12,335 nt of DNA from JAWWPY01 sp964412845 (GTDB lineage Bacteria; Actinomycetota; Actinomycetes; Streptosporangiales; Streptosporangiaceae): contig CAYPQM010000184.1 in NCBI GenBank assembly GCA_964412845.1, positions 1 to 12,335 of the forward strand, read 5' to 3'. How positions within the stretch are numbered: the first letter of the stretch is position 1; each line of letters begins with the position of its first letter. The translations under genes were made by a program, and so were the position numbers. Shown here in pieces: positions 4,736 through 11,812 of this stretch. The notes beneath the pieces were generated by a model, which had not been told where the DNA came from, made no database searches, and saw nothing but the letters and a program-made list of their open reading frames with translations.

Positions 4736-7675
4736 GTGCCGTCCCGCAGCAAGAAGACCCGCGGCGTATCCCTGACGGCCGGAAACGGGGCATCGCCCCA
4801 GGCGACCGCCGGGGCTGGGCCGGATGTGCCCGTGCCCGGCCAGCTCAACGGCCGCGTCGATGGCGGCGAGCCGGATGGCGGGCACCCGGAAGGCGCCAGG
4901 CATGGCGGCAGCGGTTCGAGCCGCGGCCTGAAGAACTGGCGGGTGCGCTCGCGCCTCGTCCTGCTCATCGCCATCCCCACGCTGACCGCCGTCGTGCTCG
5001 GCGGCACCCGCATCGTGTCATCGGTGCAGAGCGCCCTCGCCGACCAGCGGACCGAGCAGCTCGCAAAGCTGAGCACCAATATCACGGCGCTCTCCCAGCG
5101 GCTTGAGGATGAAAGGGACCGGACGGTCTACTTCATCGCACTCGGTAACAAAGGTGGCCGCGCGGATGCCCTGGTGAAGGCCACCCAGCCGAATGCCGCT
5201 GCCGAGCTTTCCGTGGTCAAGCAGCAGTACGCCGGCACAGACGGGCTGGCCTCGACAGTCCGCAATGAGCTGCAGACCATCCGCAGTCCTTTCTCGACGC
5301 AGGCGCAGCAGGAGGCGGCCACCTCGCTGACCATGCTGCAGGCGCTGCCGTCGTTGCGCGACGCGGCCATCTCAACCCAGTTGCCGGCCCTTGTCGTGGT
5401 CCAGAAGTACGCGCAGCTGATCCAGGCTCTGCAGGCCCTGGAGGATGAGACCTCGCAGGGGTCCAGCGATGCGACGCTGTCCCAGACCGTCCGGGTGCTC
5501 GGGCTGGTGTCGAGGATGAAGGAGCAAGCCTCGGAGCAGCGCGCGATCCTCACGGCGGCGCTGCTGCAAGGCACCCTGTCCGCGGGCGAGCTGTCCGCGC
5601 TGAACGCCGCGCTCTCCAACCAGCAGAGCAACCTGCAGGCGTTCAACACATCCTCGACCGTTGCTCAGCGCCAGCTCTGGAACAACAGCGTGTCCTCGTC
5701 GTTCGTCTACGAGGCGAGTTCCGAGGAACTGCAGGCGATCTCCACGGCGCAGGCCAACGCCAACTCGCTGGCGACGGACACCACGAGCGCGGACGACTGG
5801 TACGGCGCCATGTCGAACGCCATCAACTCGCAGATGGGCTCGGTCGAGGCGAAGCTGGCGTCGCAGGTGCAAGTGCGCGCGCAGGCGCTGCGCAACTCGG
5901 CGCTCCTCTCGTCCGCCGTGGTCGGCATCGTGGTCCTGCTCGTCCTCGCGCTGGCGCTCGTGCTGACCGTGGTCGTCGGCCGGTCCATGGTCCGGCCGCT
6001 GCGGCGGCTGCGGGCCGGCGCCCTTGAGGTCGCCGGCGTGCGGCTGCCTGACATGGTGCGCCGGATGAGCGAGACTGACGGTGCCGGAGTCCCGCTTGAG
6101 GTCGAGCCCATTGATGTGGACTCTTCCGACGAGATCGGTGAGGTTGCGCGCGCGTTCGACCAGGTACACCGGGAGGCGCTCCGGCTTGCGGCCAACGAGG
6201 CGGCACTGCGCGGGAACGTCAACGCGATGTTCGTCAACCTCTCCCGCCGCAGCCAGTCCCTGGTTGAACGGCAGATCCGGCTTATTGACGATCTTGAGCA
6301 AGGCGAGCAGGACGCGGAACGGCTGTCCAACCTGTTCCAGATGGACCACCTCGCCACCCGCATGCGCCGCAACTCCGAGAACCTGCTGGTGCTCGCCGGC
6401 CACGACGCCTCCAGGCGGTGGAACCAGCCGGTCGCCCTGGTGGACATTCTCCGCGCGGCGGTGTCAGAGATTGAGCAGTACGAACGGGTCTCGCTGAACG
6501 TGCAGCCCGGGATCGCAGTCCGCGGCCCGGCCGTGAACGACGTGGTGCACCTGATCGCTGAGCTGGCCGAGAACGCCACCTCCTTCTCCTCGGCGGAGAC
6601 CCCGGTCGCCGTCTCTGGTCACCTGCTGAACAGCGGGGGAGTGCTGCTCGATATCTCCGATCAGGGGGTTGGCATGGGGGCCGAGGAGATGGCCCACGCC
6701 AACTGGCGGTTGGACAACCCCCCGGTGGTGGATGTCGCGGTCTCCAGGCGGATGGGGCTGTTCGTGGTGGCCCGGCTGGCGGCCAGGCACGGGATCAGGG
6801 TGCGCCTGCGCCCCGCACCGACCGGTGGGCTGACCGCCCTGGTGTGGCTGCCGGACGAGGTGGTTACGCACGAGATGACCGGCTCATCGCCGGGCATCCG
6901 CCGCTTCGAGCGGAGTTCGCCGGGTTCCGTGGAGCTTCCGCCCACCGTGGGCCCGTTCGCGACGGAGTGGCCGGCCGGTGACCGGACTGCGGCTGAGCAG
7001 GCGGTCAGCGCGGCCCGGGCGCCGCGCTTCACCCCGCTGCGGGCGGAGAATGGGGATGTGTCCGCGACTTCGGCCTACCCGCAGCTGGCCCCTTCGTGGG
7101 AGAGCAACCCCCCGACCGGCCCGATCCCCTCGGTGCCGAACACGGGGCCGTTGCCCGCGTTCGGTGCGCCGGTCAACGGCGGCGTGGACGAGCAGATCCG
7201 GTCCCCCGGACGCCCGGACATGTCGTACAGCGCCGAGGTGACCCTGCCCAGACGCGAAGTCGTGGTCCCGCCAGCAGCGGATTCCGGCCAGGGCAATCGG
7301 CTGCCCATCTTCGAATCCGTGGAATCGGACTGGTTCCGCCGGGGCAAGCACAGCTCGGATGGCGGAGCCTCCCCGGTGGAGACCAGCGCGCCCAGCTGGA
7401 GTTCGGCTGGAGACGAGGGCTGGCGGGCGGCGGAAGCCGTGCACGCGCCAAGCTCCGGCGGGGTTACCATGTCCGGGCTCCCGAAGAGGGTTCCGAAGGC
7501 CAACCTTGTCCCTGGCACGGCGGGCAACGGTGAGACCGCGCCCGCGCTACCGGCCATCCGGTCGGCGTCTGTGACCAGGGACCGGTTCGCCAGTTTCCAG
7601 CGTGGTGTCCGGGAAGGTCGTGCTGCCCTTCGCAGCGAGGGCGACTCCAGCGGTGAGGACAACGGTGTGTCATGA
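4736..7675 (+). CDS. Nitrate/nitrite-sensing-domain histidine kinase-like protein (conservon CvnA type)
   Basis: The protein has about 979 residues if it starts at GTG 4736 (AGAGG at 4721-4725). GTG 4718, coupled to the leader ORF, is equally possible. From the 4736 start the domains are: disordered N-terminus (1-68), TM1 (about 73-92), a large extracytoplasmic helical sensor of NIT type (about 100-390; nitrate/nitrite-sensing family), TM2 (about 393-417), a HAMP-like linker, and a DHp-like helix with FQMDHLATRMRR (His538). An ATPase domain follows, with an N box HLIAELAENATSF (Asn613), a DISDQGVGM G1 box and a GLFVVARLAARHGI G2 box. The last 270 or so residues are disordered but contain ordered-looking motifs (LPIFESVESDWFRRG, GLPKRVPKANLVPG, RFASFQRGVREGR). 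The HATPase core motifs are intact, so ATP binding is likely. No response regulator lies nearby. It is the first gene of the conservon and probably anchors it to the membrane. Confidence 0.92.
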   Translation: MPSRSKKTRGVSLTAGNGASPQATAGAGPDVPVPGQLNGRVDGGEPDGGHPEGARHGGSGSSRGLKNWRVRSRLVLLIAIPTLTAVVLGGTRIVSSVQSALADQRTEQLAKLSTNITALSQRLEDERDRTVYFIALGNKGGRADALVKATQPNAAAELSVVKQQYAGTDGLASTVRNELQTIRSPFSTQAQQEAATSLTMLQALPSLRDAAISTQLPALVVVQKYAQLIQALQALEDETSQGSSDATLSQTVRVLGLVSRMKEQASEQRAILTAALLQGTLSAGELSALNAALSNQQSNLQAFNTSSTVAQRQLWNNSVSSSFVYEASSEELQAISTAQANANSLATDTTSADDWYGAMSNAINSQMGSVEAKLASQVQVRAQALRNSALLSSAVVGIVVLLVLALALVLTVVVGRSMVRPLRRLRAGALEVAGVRLPDMVRRMSETDGAGVPLEVEPIDVDSSDEIGEVARAFDQVHREALRLAANEAALRGNVNAMFVNLSRRSQSLVERQIRLIDDLEQGEQDAERLSNLFQMDHLATRMRRNSENLLVLAGHDASRRWNQPVALVDILRAAVSEIEQYERVSLNVQPGIAVRGPAVNDVVHLIAELAENATSFSSAETPVAVSGHLLNSGGVLLDISDQGVGMGAEEMAHANWRLDNPPVVDVAVSRRMGLFVVARLAARHGIRVRLRPAPTGGLTALVWLPDEVVTHEMTGSSPGIRRFERSSPGSVELPPTVGPFATEWPAGDRTAAEQAVSAARAPRFTPLRAENGDVSATSAYPQLAPSWESNPPTGPIPSVPNTGPLPAFGAPVNGGVDEQIRSPGRPDMSYSAEVTLPRREVVVPPAADSGQGNRLPIFESVESDWFRRGKHSSDGGASPVETSAPSWSSAGDEGWRAAEAVHAPSSGGVTMSGLPKRVPKANLVPGTAGNGETAPALPAIRSASVTRDRFASFQRGVREGRAALRSEGDSSGEDNGVS

Positions 7676-7744
7676 GGCTTGGGGCGGCCATGCCGCCAGT
7701 GTCATTGAGATGGTCATGCTGAGGTCGCCGAGAAAGGAGGGTTC

Positions 7745-8167
7745 GTGAGCCCGCTAACCCGTCCGGTTCAGGATCTGAACTGGCTGATCACGAACTTCGT
7801 CGAACGGGTCCCTTCTGTCGCGCACGCCATCGTCGTGTCGTCGGACGGGTTGCCGCTCGCGTACTCGAACGGCTTCCCAGCCGACCGGGTGGATCAGCTG
7901 GCGGCTGTCACCTCTGGCCTGACCAGCCTGACGCAAGGTGCGGCACGGGTGTTCGAGGGTGGTCCAGTCACCCAGACGGTTGTTGAAATGGAGCGTGGGC
8001 TCCTGCTGGTGATGGCAATCAGCGACGGGTCGAGCCTTGCTGTGCTCGCGGCTGCTGATTGCGATATGGGCCTCGTGGCCTATGAGATGGCGTTGCTTGT
8101 CGAGCGGGTAGGGAGCGCCTTGACGCCTGACATGCGTGGTGGGTTTCGGTCGAAGGATGGCAGATAG
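7745..8167 (+). CDS. Roadblock/LC7 domain protein (conservon CvnB type)
   Basis: This is a 140-residue cytoplasmic protein. The GTG start at 7745 has a strong AAAGGAGG (7733-7740) 4 nt upstream. The whole length is one roadblock/LC7 domain: an N-terminal helix (LNWLITNFVERVP), the strand-turn AIVVSSDGLPLAYS, then helix TSLTQGAARVF and the strands GLLLVMAISDGSSLAVLA. In the family this fold dimerises and regulates small GTPases (MglB in Myxococcus, CvnB in Streptomyces). With a conservon GTPase two genes downstream, it is inferred to be the partner or regulator of that GTPase. It lies 69 bp after the kinase gene and 16 bp before the DUF742 gene, so it is very likely co-transcribed. Nothing is missing or truncated. 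Confidence 0.95.
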   Translation: MSPLTRPVQDLNWLITNFVERVPSVAHAIVVSSDGLPLAYSNGFPADRVDQLAAVTSGLTSLTQGAARVFEGGPVTQTVVEMERGLLLVMAISDGSSLAVLAAADCDMGLVAYEMALLVERVGSALTPDMRGGFRSKDGR

Positions 8168-8183
8168 GTGACAGGAGATACCG

Positions 8184-8606
8184 GTGTCCGGCCCAGGCCG
8201 GGATGACTGGTCGGCGGCCGGAGGTAAGAATCCGGCCGGCGGCAGGCGCCCGCGTGGCGCGGAGAGTACCGGGAGTGGGCTCGTCCGGCCATACGCTGTA
8301 ACTGGGGGCAGGACCAAGCCCCGGTATCAGCTCCAGATCGAGGCGATGGTGGCTGCCTCTCACTACGAGGCCCGCGACCTGTCAACTCTTAGTCCGGAGT
8401 GCCAGGCCATCCTGGGATTCTGTCGTGACTGGCGTTCAGTGGCAGAGATATCTGCCGTGCTCAGGATGCCCTTGGGCGTGGCGCGTGTCCTCATCGCTGA
8501 TATGGCGGTGGAGGGTCTCGTCAGAGTTCATCAGATCGACCACGCGCACGGCCGTCCGGATCTTAACCTGCTCGAAAGGGTGCTCAGTGGACTTCGCAAG
8601 CTCTAG
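8184..8606 (+). CDS. DUF742 winged-helix-like protein (conservon CvnC type)
   Basis: The protein has 140 residues. GTG at 8184 has AGGAG (8173-8177) 6 nt upstream. A Gly/Arg-rich N-terminal tail precedes the family hallmark LVRPYAVTGGRT (residues 33-44). A compact helical region follows, with a winged-helix-like segment VAEISAVLRMPLGVARVLIADMA at about 86-108. The end is LLERVLSGLRKL. DUF742 proteins are the third member of actinobacterial conservons. Their biochemical role is unsettled; they associate with the kinase/GTPase complex, and the helix-turn-helix resemblance has not been tied to DNA binding as far as I know. The last 20 nt overlap the start of the GTPase gene, which indicates translational coupling. 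Confidence 0.95.
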   Translation: MSGPGRDDWSAAGGKNPAGGRRPRGAESTGSGLVRPYAVTGGRTKPRYQLQIEAMVAASHYEARDLSTLSPECQAILGFCRDWRSVAEISAVLRMPLGVARVLIADMAVEGLVRVHQIDHAHGRPDLNLLERVLSGLRKL

Positions 8607-9186
8607 GCCCGCGTCGGGCAACGCGGCGGAGACCGCCATGACGTCGGTTAAGATCGTCGTGGCTGGCGGATTCGGCGTGGGCAAAACCACTTTCGTCGGG
8701 TCGGTCTCGGAAATCACTCCGCTCACCACCGAGGCGGTCATGACCTCGGCCAGCGCCGGGGTCGATGATCTGTCGCATGTGCCGGACAAGACGACGACCA
8801 CGGTCGCTATGGACTTTGGCCGGGTGACACTGGACGCGGGGCTGATCCTCTATCTGTTCGGCACGCCGGGCCAGCACCGGTTCTGGTTCATGTGGGATGA
8901 CCTCATCCAGGGCGCGATTGGCGCTGTCGTCCTGGTTGACACGAGGCGACTGGCCGACTCCTTTCCCGCCGTCGACTACTTCGAGACGGCCGGGCTGCCG
9001 TTCATCGTGGCGGTCAACGGCTTCCACGGCGAATTTCCGCATGGCGTCCAGGACGTTCAGGAGGCGCTGTCGGTCAGCCCGAACGTGCCCGTCGTCCAGT
9101 GCGACGCGCGGGGCCGGAAGTCCACCAAGTCGACGCTGATATCCCTGGTCGAGCACGCCATGGCGATGCAGTTGAGCACCAGGTAG
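8587..9186 (+). CDS. Conservon small GTPase (CvnD type)
   Basis: The protein has 199 residues. GTG at 8587 is chosen because GAAAGGG (8574-8580) lies 6 nt upstream and because family members commonly open with a VDFASS-like stretch. An ATG at 8638 would remove 17 residues. The P-loop is GGFGVGKT (27-34, Lys33, Thr34). The switch I region has DKTTTTVAMDFG. The G3 motif is altered from DTPGQ to GTPGQ (92-96), as is usual in this family. The G4 position reads VAVNGFHGEF, with Asn144 but no NKxD. A CDAR motif stands in the G5 place (172-175). It should bind and hydrolyse GTP and cycle between soluble and membrane complexes with the kinase and roadblock proteins. It is the last gene of the operon and overlaps the DUF742 gene by 20 nt. 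Confidence 0.94.
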   Translation: MDFASSRPASGNAAETAMTSVKIVVAGGFGVGKTTFVGSVSEITPLTTEAVMTSASAGVDDLSHVPDKTTTTVAMDFGRVTLDAGLILYLFGTPGQHRFWFMWDDLIQGAIGAVVLVDTRRLADSFPAVDYFETAGLPFIVAVNGFHGEFPHGVQDVQEALSVSPNVPVVQCDARGRKSTKSTLISLVEHAMAMQLSTR

Positions 9187-9233
9187 CAGAATGGCCCTGG
9201 TACGCGGGCAGCAGCCGGCGGGCACCGTTCTGC
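9186..9233 (+). terminator. Possible stem-loop at the end of the conservon
   Basis: GCAGAATGG (9186-9194) can pair with CCGTTCTGC (9225-9233), giving nine pairs with one U-G wobble around a GC-rich 30-nt loop. It starts on the last base of the GTPase stop codon. There is no U-run afterwards, so it would be a weak or factor-dependent terminator, or a processing site before the tRNA. Confidence 0.3.
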
Positions 9234-9253
9234 GGTAATGTTCACGCGGCGCG

Positions 9254-9327
9254 GGGGCGGTAGCTCAGCCGGTCAGAGCAGCGGACTCATAATCCGTCGG
9301 TCGTGGGTTCGAGCCCCACCCGCCCCA
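9254..9327 (+). tRNA. tRNA with CAT anticodon (elongator Met or Ile2)
   Basis: A complete 74-nt cloverleaf is seen. The acceptor stem pairs GGGGCGG (9254-9260) with CCGCCCC (9320-9326), with discriminator A at 9327. The D arm is GCTC/GAGC. The anticodon stem is GCGGA/TCCGT with loop CTCATAA, anticodon at 9288-9290. The T arm is GTGGG-TTCGAGC-CCCAC. CCA is not encoded. It is not the initiator: the first pair is G-C rather than a mismatch, and the anticodon stem lacks the GGG/CCC pairs. A CAT anticodon can be elongator methionine or, after lysidine modification, isoleucine. I cannot separate these with certainty. Confidence 0.95.
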
Positions 9328-9334
9328 CTCTTGA

Positions 9335-9613
9335 TCATCTGTACTGTGACCTGGGCTTTTGCTCTTGTTCTGTGGGCTCGCCGCGTGCTGCTTGTTGATC
9401 TCTGGTTGCAGTTCTGGTTGCAGTTGCGCCGCCGGGCGCAAGCCACAGCCGGTCGGCTGGCTGGTAACGAACCCTGCCGACCTGACGGCGCAAGACAGCG
9501 TTCTCGTGCCGGAGCATCAGGAGCTCGGCGTCCTTGGACACCTGGCCCCGGGTCAGCACCGTCAGGCAGCCCAGCAGGCAGCGAACAAGCAGGTAGACAA
9601 CCGAAATGACCAC
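9335..9613 (-). pseudogene. Truncated integrase/transposase N-terminus (insertion relic)
   Basis: The minus strand from GTG at 9611-9613 encodes MVISVVYLLVRCLLGCLTVL, then a KDAELLMLRHENAVLRRQVG helix and PADRLWLA. This matches the opening of the rve-type integrase/transposase proteins common in actinomycetes, which start with a hydrophobic helix followed by the 'E-LRHEN-VLRRQ' helix and 'DR-WLA'. Homology stops after about 60 residues (near 9430). The helix-turn-helix and the DDE catalytic domain are absent, and the frame runs on into repeated and tRNA-flanking sequence. It is therefore a dead remnant. No intact terminal inverted repeats or target duplication could be identified around it. 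Confidence 0.65.
9401..9425. repeat. Tandem 12-bp repeat at the broken end of the integrase relic
   Basis: CTGGTTGCAGTT occurs twice in direct succession (9402-9413 and 9414-9425), preceded by a T that extends the match. It lies between the tRNA 3' end and the point where integrase homology ends. It may be a recombination junction or an arm-type site of a lost element. Confidence 0.5.
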
Positions 9614-9737
9614 TCAGCGATGATCCCAGCCCGCCAGCCCGCCCAAGCGTGATCCAGTAATCGAGCCTCACAGGCTCGCAGTGAACGTTCCACGCGACCA
9701 CCGTAACAAACAAGAATAATGTTCTTAAAGTCGCTTT
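9614..9737. other. Non-coding stretch upstream of the deoR-type gene, with a hairpin and palindrome
   Basis: No gene is supported here. CGAGCC-TCACA-GGCTCG at 9662-9678 is a perfect 6-bp stem with a 5-nt loop and no U-tail. GAACGTTC at 9683-9690 is a perfect palindrome that uses the same GAAC/GTTC half-site seen in the operator at 9738-9758. An A/T-rich patch (about 9703-9737), unusual for this window, is the likely promoter of the regulator gene. An AAGAA-N5-TTCTT inverted repeat is at 9712-9726. Confidence 0.45.
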
Positions 9738-9758
9738 ACGAACAGCTTGCGTGTTCGT
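9738..9758. promoter_or_regulatory. Inverted-repeat operator, probably bound by the downstream DeoR-family regulator
   Basis: ACGAAC (9738-9743) and GTTCGT (9753-9758) form a perfect 6-bp inverted repeat with a 9-nt spacer, 23 nt before the regulator's chosen ATG. Autoregulation through such repeats is common in this family. The repeat would be buried in coding sequence if the upstream ATG at 9719 were the start, which argues for the 9782 start. Confidence 0.55.
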
Positions 9759-9781
9759 TCCGGGCGTTGTTCAATCGCGGC

Positions 9782-10543
9782 ATGAGCAACGCAGACCGGC
9801 ACCGGCTGATCGCCCAGGCTGTGAAGGACTCGGGCAGTGCCACGGTCCCGGAACTAGCCGAGCTGACCGGCGCCTCGGAGATGACCATCCGGCGCGATCT
9901 GGACACCCTCGCCGCGCAAGGCGTCCTCGAACGATTCCGCGGCGGGGCGCGCACCCTGCTGCTGCGGGGCGAGGAGCCGCCCTTCGCGCTGCGCACCCAC
10001 GAGGCTGTCGACGCCAAGCGCCGGATCGCCGCCGAGGTCTCCCGACTCATCGCGGACGGCGAGGCTGTCCTGCTCGACAGCGGCACCACCTGCCTGGAGG
10101 TCGCCCGCCTGCTGCATTTCCGACAGGTCACCGTGATGCCCCTGTCGTTGCAGGCCATCCACACGCTCAGCGACGCCCCCGCCCCGACCACCCTCATGGT
10201 GCCGGGTGGACGGCCCCGCAACGGTGAGGGTGCCCTGACCGGCCCCCTCACCCTCGCCTCCCTCGCAGCGCTGCGCTTCGACACCGCAGTCCTCGGCTGC
10301 TGCGGCCTGAGCGCCGCCGAGGGTTTGACCGCTTACGACCTCGACGACGCGGCGGTGAAGAAGGCGATCATCGCCTCCACGCGCCGCATCATCGCCGCCG
10401 CCGACGGCAGCAAACTCGGCCGCACCGCCCACGCCTACGTCGGCCCCTCCACCCTCGTGCACACCCTCGTCACCGACACCACCGCGCCCGCCGCCGAAGT
10501 AGCAGCGCTCGAAGGAACCGGCACCGTCGTCAGAACCGCCTAG
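9782..10543 (+). CDS. DeoR/GlpR-family transcriptional regulator
   Basis: The protein has 253 residues, the normal length. ATG at 9782 is chosen over the in-frame ATG at 9719 because the family starts just before the winged helix and because an operator lies between the two. Neither has a clear ribosome site. The N-terminal DeoR helix-turn-helix (about 5-57) contains the recognition helix SEMTIRRDLDTLAAQGVLERFRGG. The C-terminal effector domain has the sugar-phosphate-isomerase-like signatures LLDSGTT (97-103), GCCGLS (172-177), then EGLTAYDLDDAAVKKAII and AAADGSKLG. These proteins usually repress sugar-use or sugar-export genes and release DNA on binding a phosphorylated sugar. It is 18 bp upstream of an MFS transporter gene, presumably its regulon partner. 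Confidence 0.93.
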   Translation: MSNADRHRLIAQAVKDSGSATVPELAELTGASEMTIRRDLDTLAAQGVLERFRGGARTLLLRGEEPPFALRTHEAVDAKRRIAAEVSRLIADGEAVLLDSGTTCLEVARLLHFRQVTVMPLSLQAIHTLSDAPAPTTLMVPGGRPRNGEGALTGPLTLASLAALRFDTAVLGCCGLSAAEGLTAYDLDDAAVKKAIIASTRRIIAAADGSKLGRTAHAYVGPSTLVHTLVTDTTAPAAEVAALEGTGTVVRTA

Positions 10544-10561
10544 ATTCGAGGGGTCTCCTCC

Positions 10562-11812
10562 ATGCCATCCGCACTCGCCGCTGCCGAGGTTGCGACCACC
10601 CCGTCCGCGGCGCGCTCGGTCTGGGCCTCGCCGCTCTACCGCGGAGCGACCGTCGCGCTATTCCTCTCCGGGCTGGGGACGTCCGCCGCCGCGCCGCAGA
10701 TCACGCTGTTCCTGGTCAACGACCTGCACGTCTCGCTGACCACGGCCGGGCTGTTCTACCTCACGAACATCACCGCCCCGCTCGCCGGCTACCTGATGGG
10801 CGCACGCTCGGACCGCTCCGGAAAGCGGCTCGGGCTGTTCCGGTGGTGTGCTCTGGCGGGATTCCTCGGGTGGATCGCGATGGCCTTGGCCGACCAGGTG
10901 TGGATGCCCTTCGTGATCAGTGCCGTCGTCCTGGCCTTCTCGGGCGCCGCTGGCTCGCAGCTGTTCGCCGCGGTCCACGACGACCTGCAAATGACCGCGA
11001 ACCCCGTGGCCGACGGGGTCGTCTCCATCGTACGGATGGCGTTGACGGCCGGATGGGTCGTCGGCCCCGTCCTGGGCTCGATCCTGGCGACTGCCGCCGG
11101 TTCGCGCGTGATGCTCGCGGCCACCGGGTCGTGCACCCTCGCGCAGATCGTCCCCATGGGCTTCGCGCGCACCGGCTCGGCTCGGCCCGGCGCGCACACC
11201 GCGTCCGCGTCCGAAGTGCAGGCCGAGCGCCTCGCGCAGCGCCCGAAGCTCCGGGAGATGCTGCCGCTGCTCGCGTTCACCGGGCTGTACGTGTTCGTCT
11301 ACGCGGGTGAGCCGATCAAGTACGGCTACCTGCCGATCTACATGCGCGACGACATGCATCTGCCGACGGCGGTCAGCGGCGCGGTCATCGGCATCCAACC
11401 TCTGATAGAGCTGATCCTGATGCCGGTGGCCGTGGTCGTCGCCCGCCGTATCGGCATGATGCACCTGATGATCCTCGGCGCGGCGTTCGGCGTCGGCGCG
11501 AATCTCTGCTTCGCTCTGACCGGCGACGCCACCGGAATGTTCGCCGGGCAGATCCTCATGGGCGGGGTATGGGGTGTGTTCGCGGCCCTGGGCATCATCG
11601 TCGCCCAACGACTGCTGCCCCAAGCCGTCGCGACCGCCTCAGCCGTCTTCTTGAGTTCCACGGCGATCGCCAGCGCCCTCGGAGGGCTGACCGGCAGCCT
11701 CGGCGTCAGCGTTCTCGGCCTGCCGCATGTGTTCTTCGCCCCGGCCCTCTACGGACTCATCGCCACCAGCGGGATCGCCGTCATGAGCCGCTCCCGGTTC
11801 GCCGTGCACTAG
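10562..11812 (+). CDS. MFS transporter, sugar-efflux (SET)-like
   Basis: This is a 416-residue, roughly 12-helix major facilitator protein. ATG at 10562 has GAGGGG about 9 nt upstream. The first helix reads LFLSGLGTSAAAPQITLFLVNDL and is followed by AGLFYLTNITAPLAGYLMGARSDRSG. This resembles E. coli SetA-type sugar efflux transporters in the same positions, including the MFS loop D-R-G/K motif after TM2. VSIVRMALTAGWVVGPVLGSIL matches the family's TM5 region. A cytoplasmic loop (about residues 205-238, rich in Ala/Ser/Arg) separates the two halves. The gene forms a two-gene operon with the DeoR-type regulator, which suggests export or uptake of a sugar or glycoside under control of its phosphate. 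Drug efflux is the main alternative. The substrate is not assignable. Confidence 0.9.
   Translation: MPSALAAAEVATTPSAARSVWASPLYRGATVALFLSGLGTSAAAPQITLFLVNDLHVSLTTAGLFYLTNITAPLAGYLMGARSDRSGKRLGLFRWCALAGFLGWIAMALADQVWMPFVISAVVLAFSGAAGSQLFAAVHDDLQMTANPVADGVVSIVRMALTAGWVVGPVLGSILATAAGSRVMLAATGSCTLAQIVPMGFARTGSARPGAHTASASEVQAERLAQRPKLREMLPLLAFTGLYVFVYAGEPIKYGYLPIYMRDDMHLPTAVSGAVIGIQPLIELILMPVAVVVARRIGMMHLMILGAAFGVGANLCFALTGDATGMFAGQILMGGVWGVFAALGIIVAQRLLPQAVATASAVFLSSTAIASALGGLTGSLGVSVLGLPHVFFAPALYGLIATSGIAVMSRSRFAVH

Noticed and set aside
5372..6403. 343-codon minus-strand frame, and a second one at 5707-6579
   Set aside because: Both are antisense to the kinase and rich in Arg, His and Gln, as expected of shadow frames in high-GC coding DNA.
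9238..9609. Plus-strand frame running through the tRNA
   Set aside because: It contains the tRNA gene itself, and its downstream part is the antisense of the integrase relic.
9273..9713. Minus-strand frame ending GGARTHDRRIMSPLL
   Set aside because: That C-terminal peptide is simply the antisense translation of the tRNA, a familiar artefact. The integrase-like protein is in a different frame.
9719..9781. Extended N-terminus (21 residues) for the DeoR-type regulator from ATG 9719
   Set aside because: The family starts just before the winged helix, and the extension covers a perfect inverted-repeat operator and an A/T-rich promoter-like region. ATG 9782 fits better.
10658..11623. 321-codon minus-strand frame opposite the MFS gene
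   Set aside because: It is hydrophilic His/Gln/Arg-rich shadow sequence. The plus strand gives a clean 12-helix transporter.
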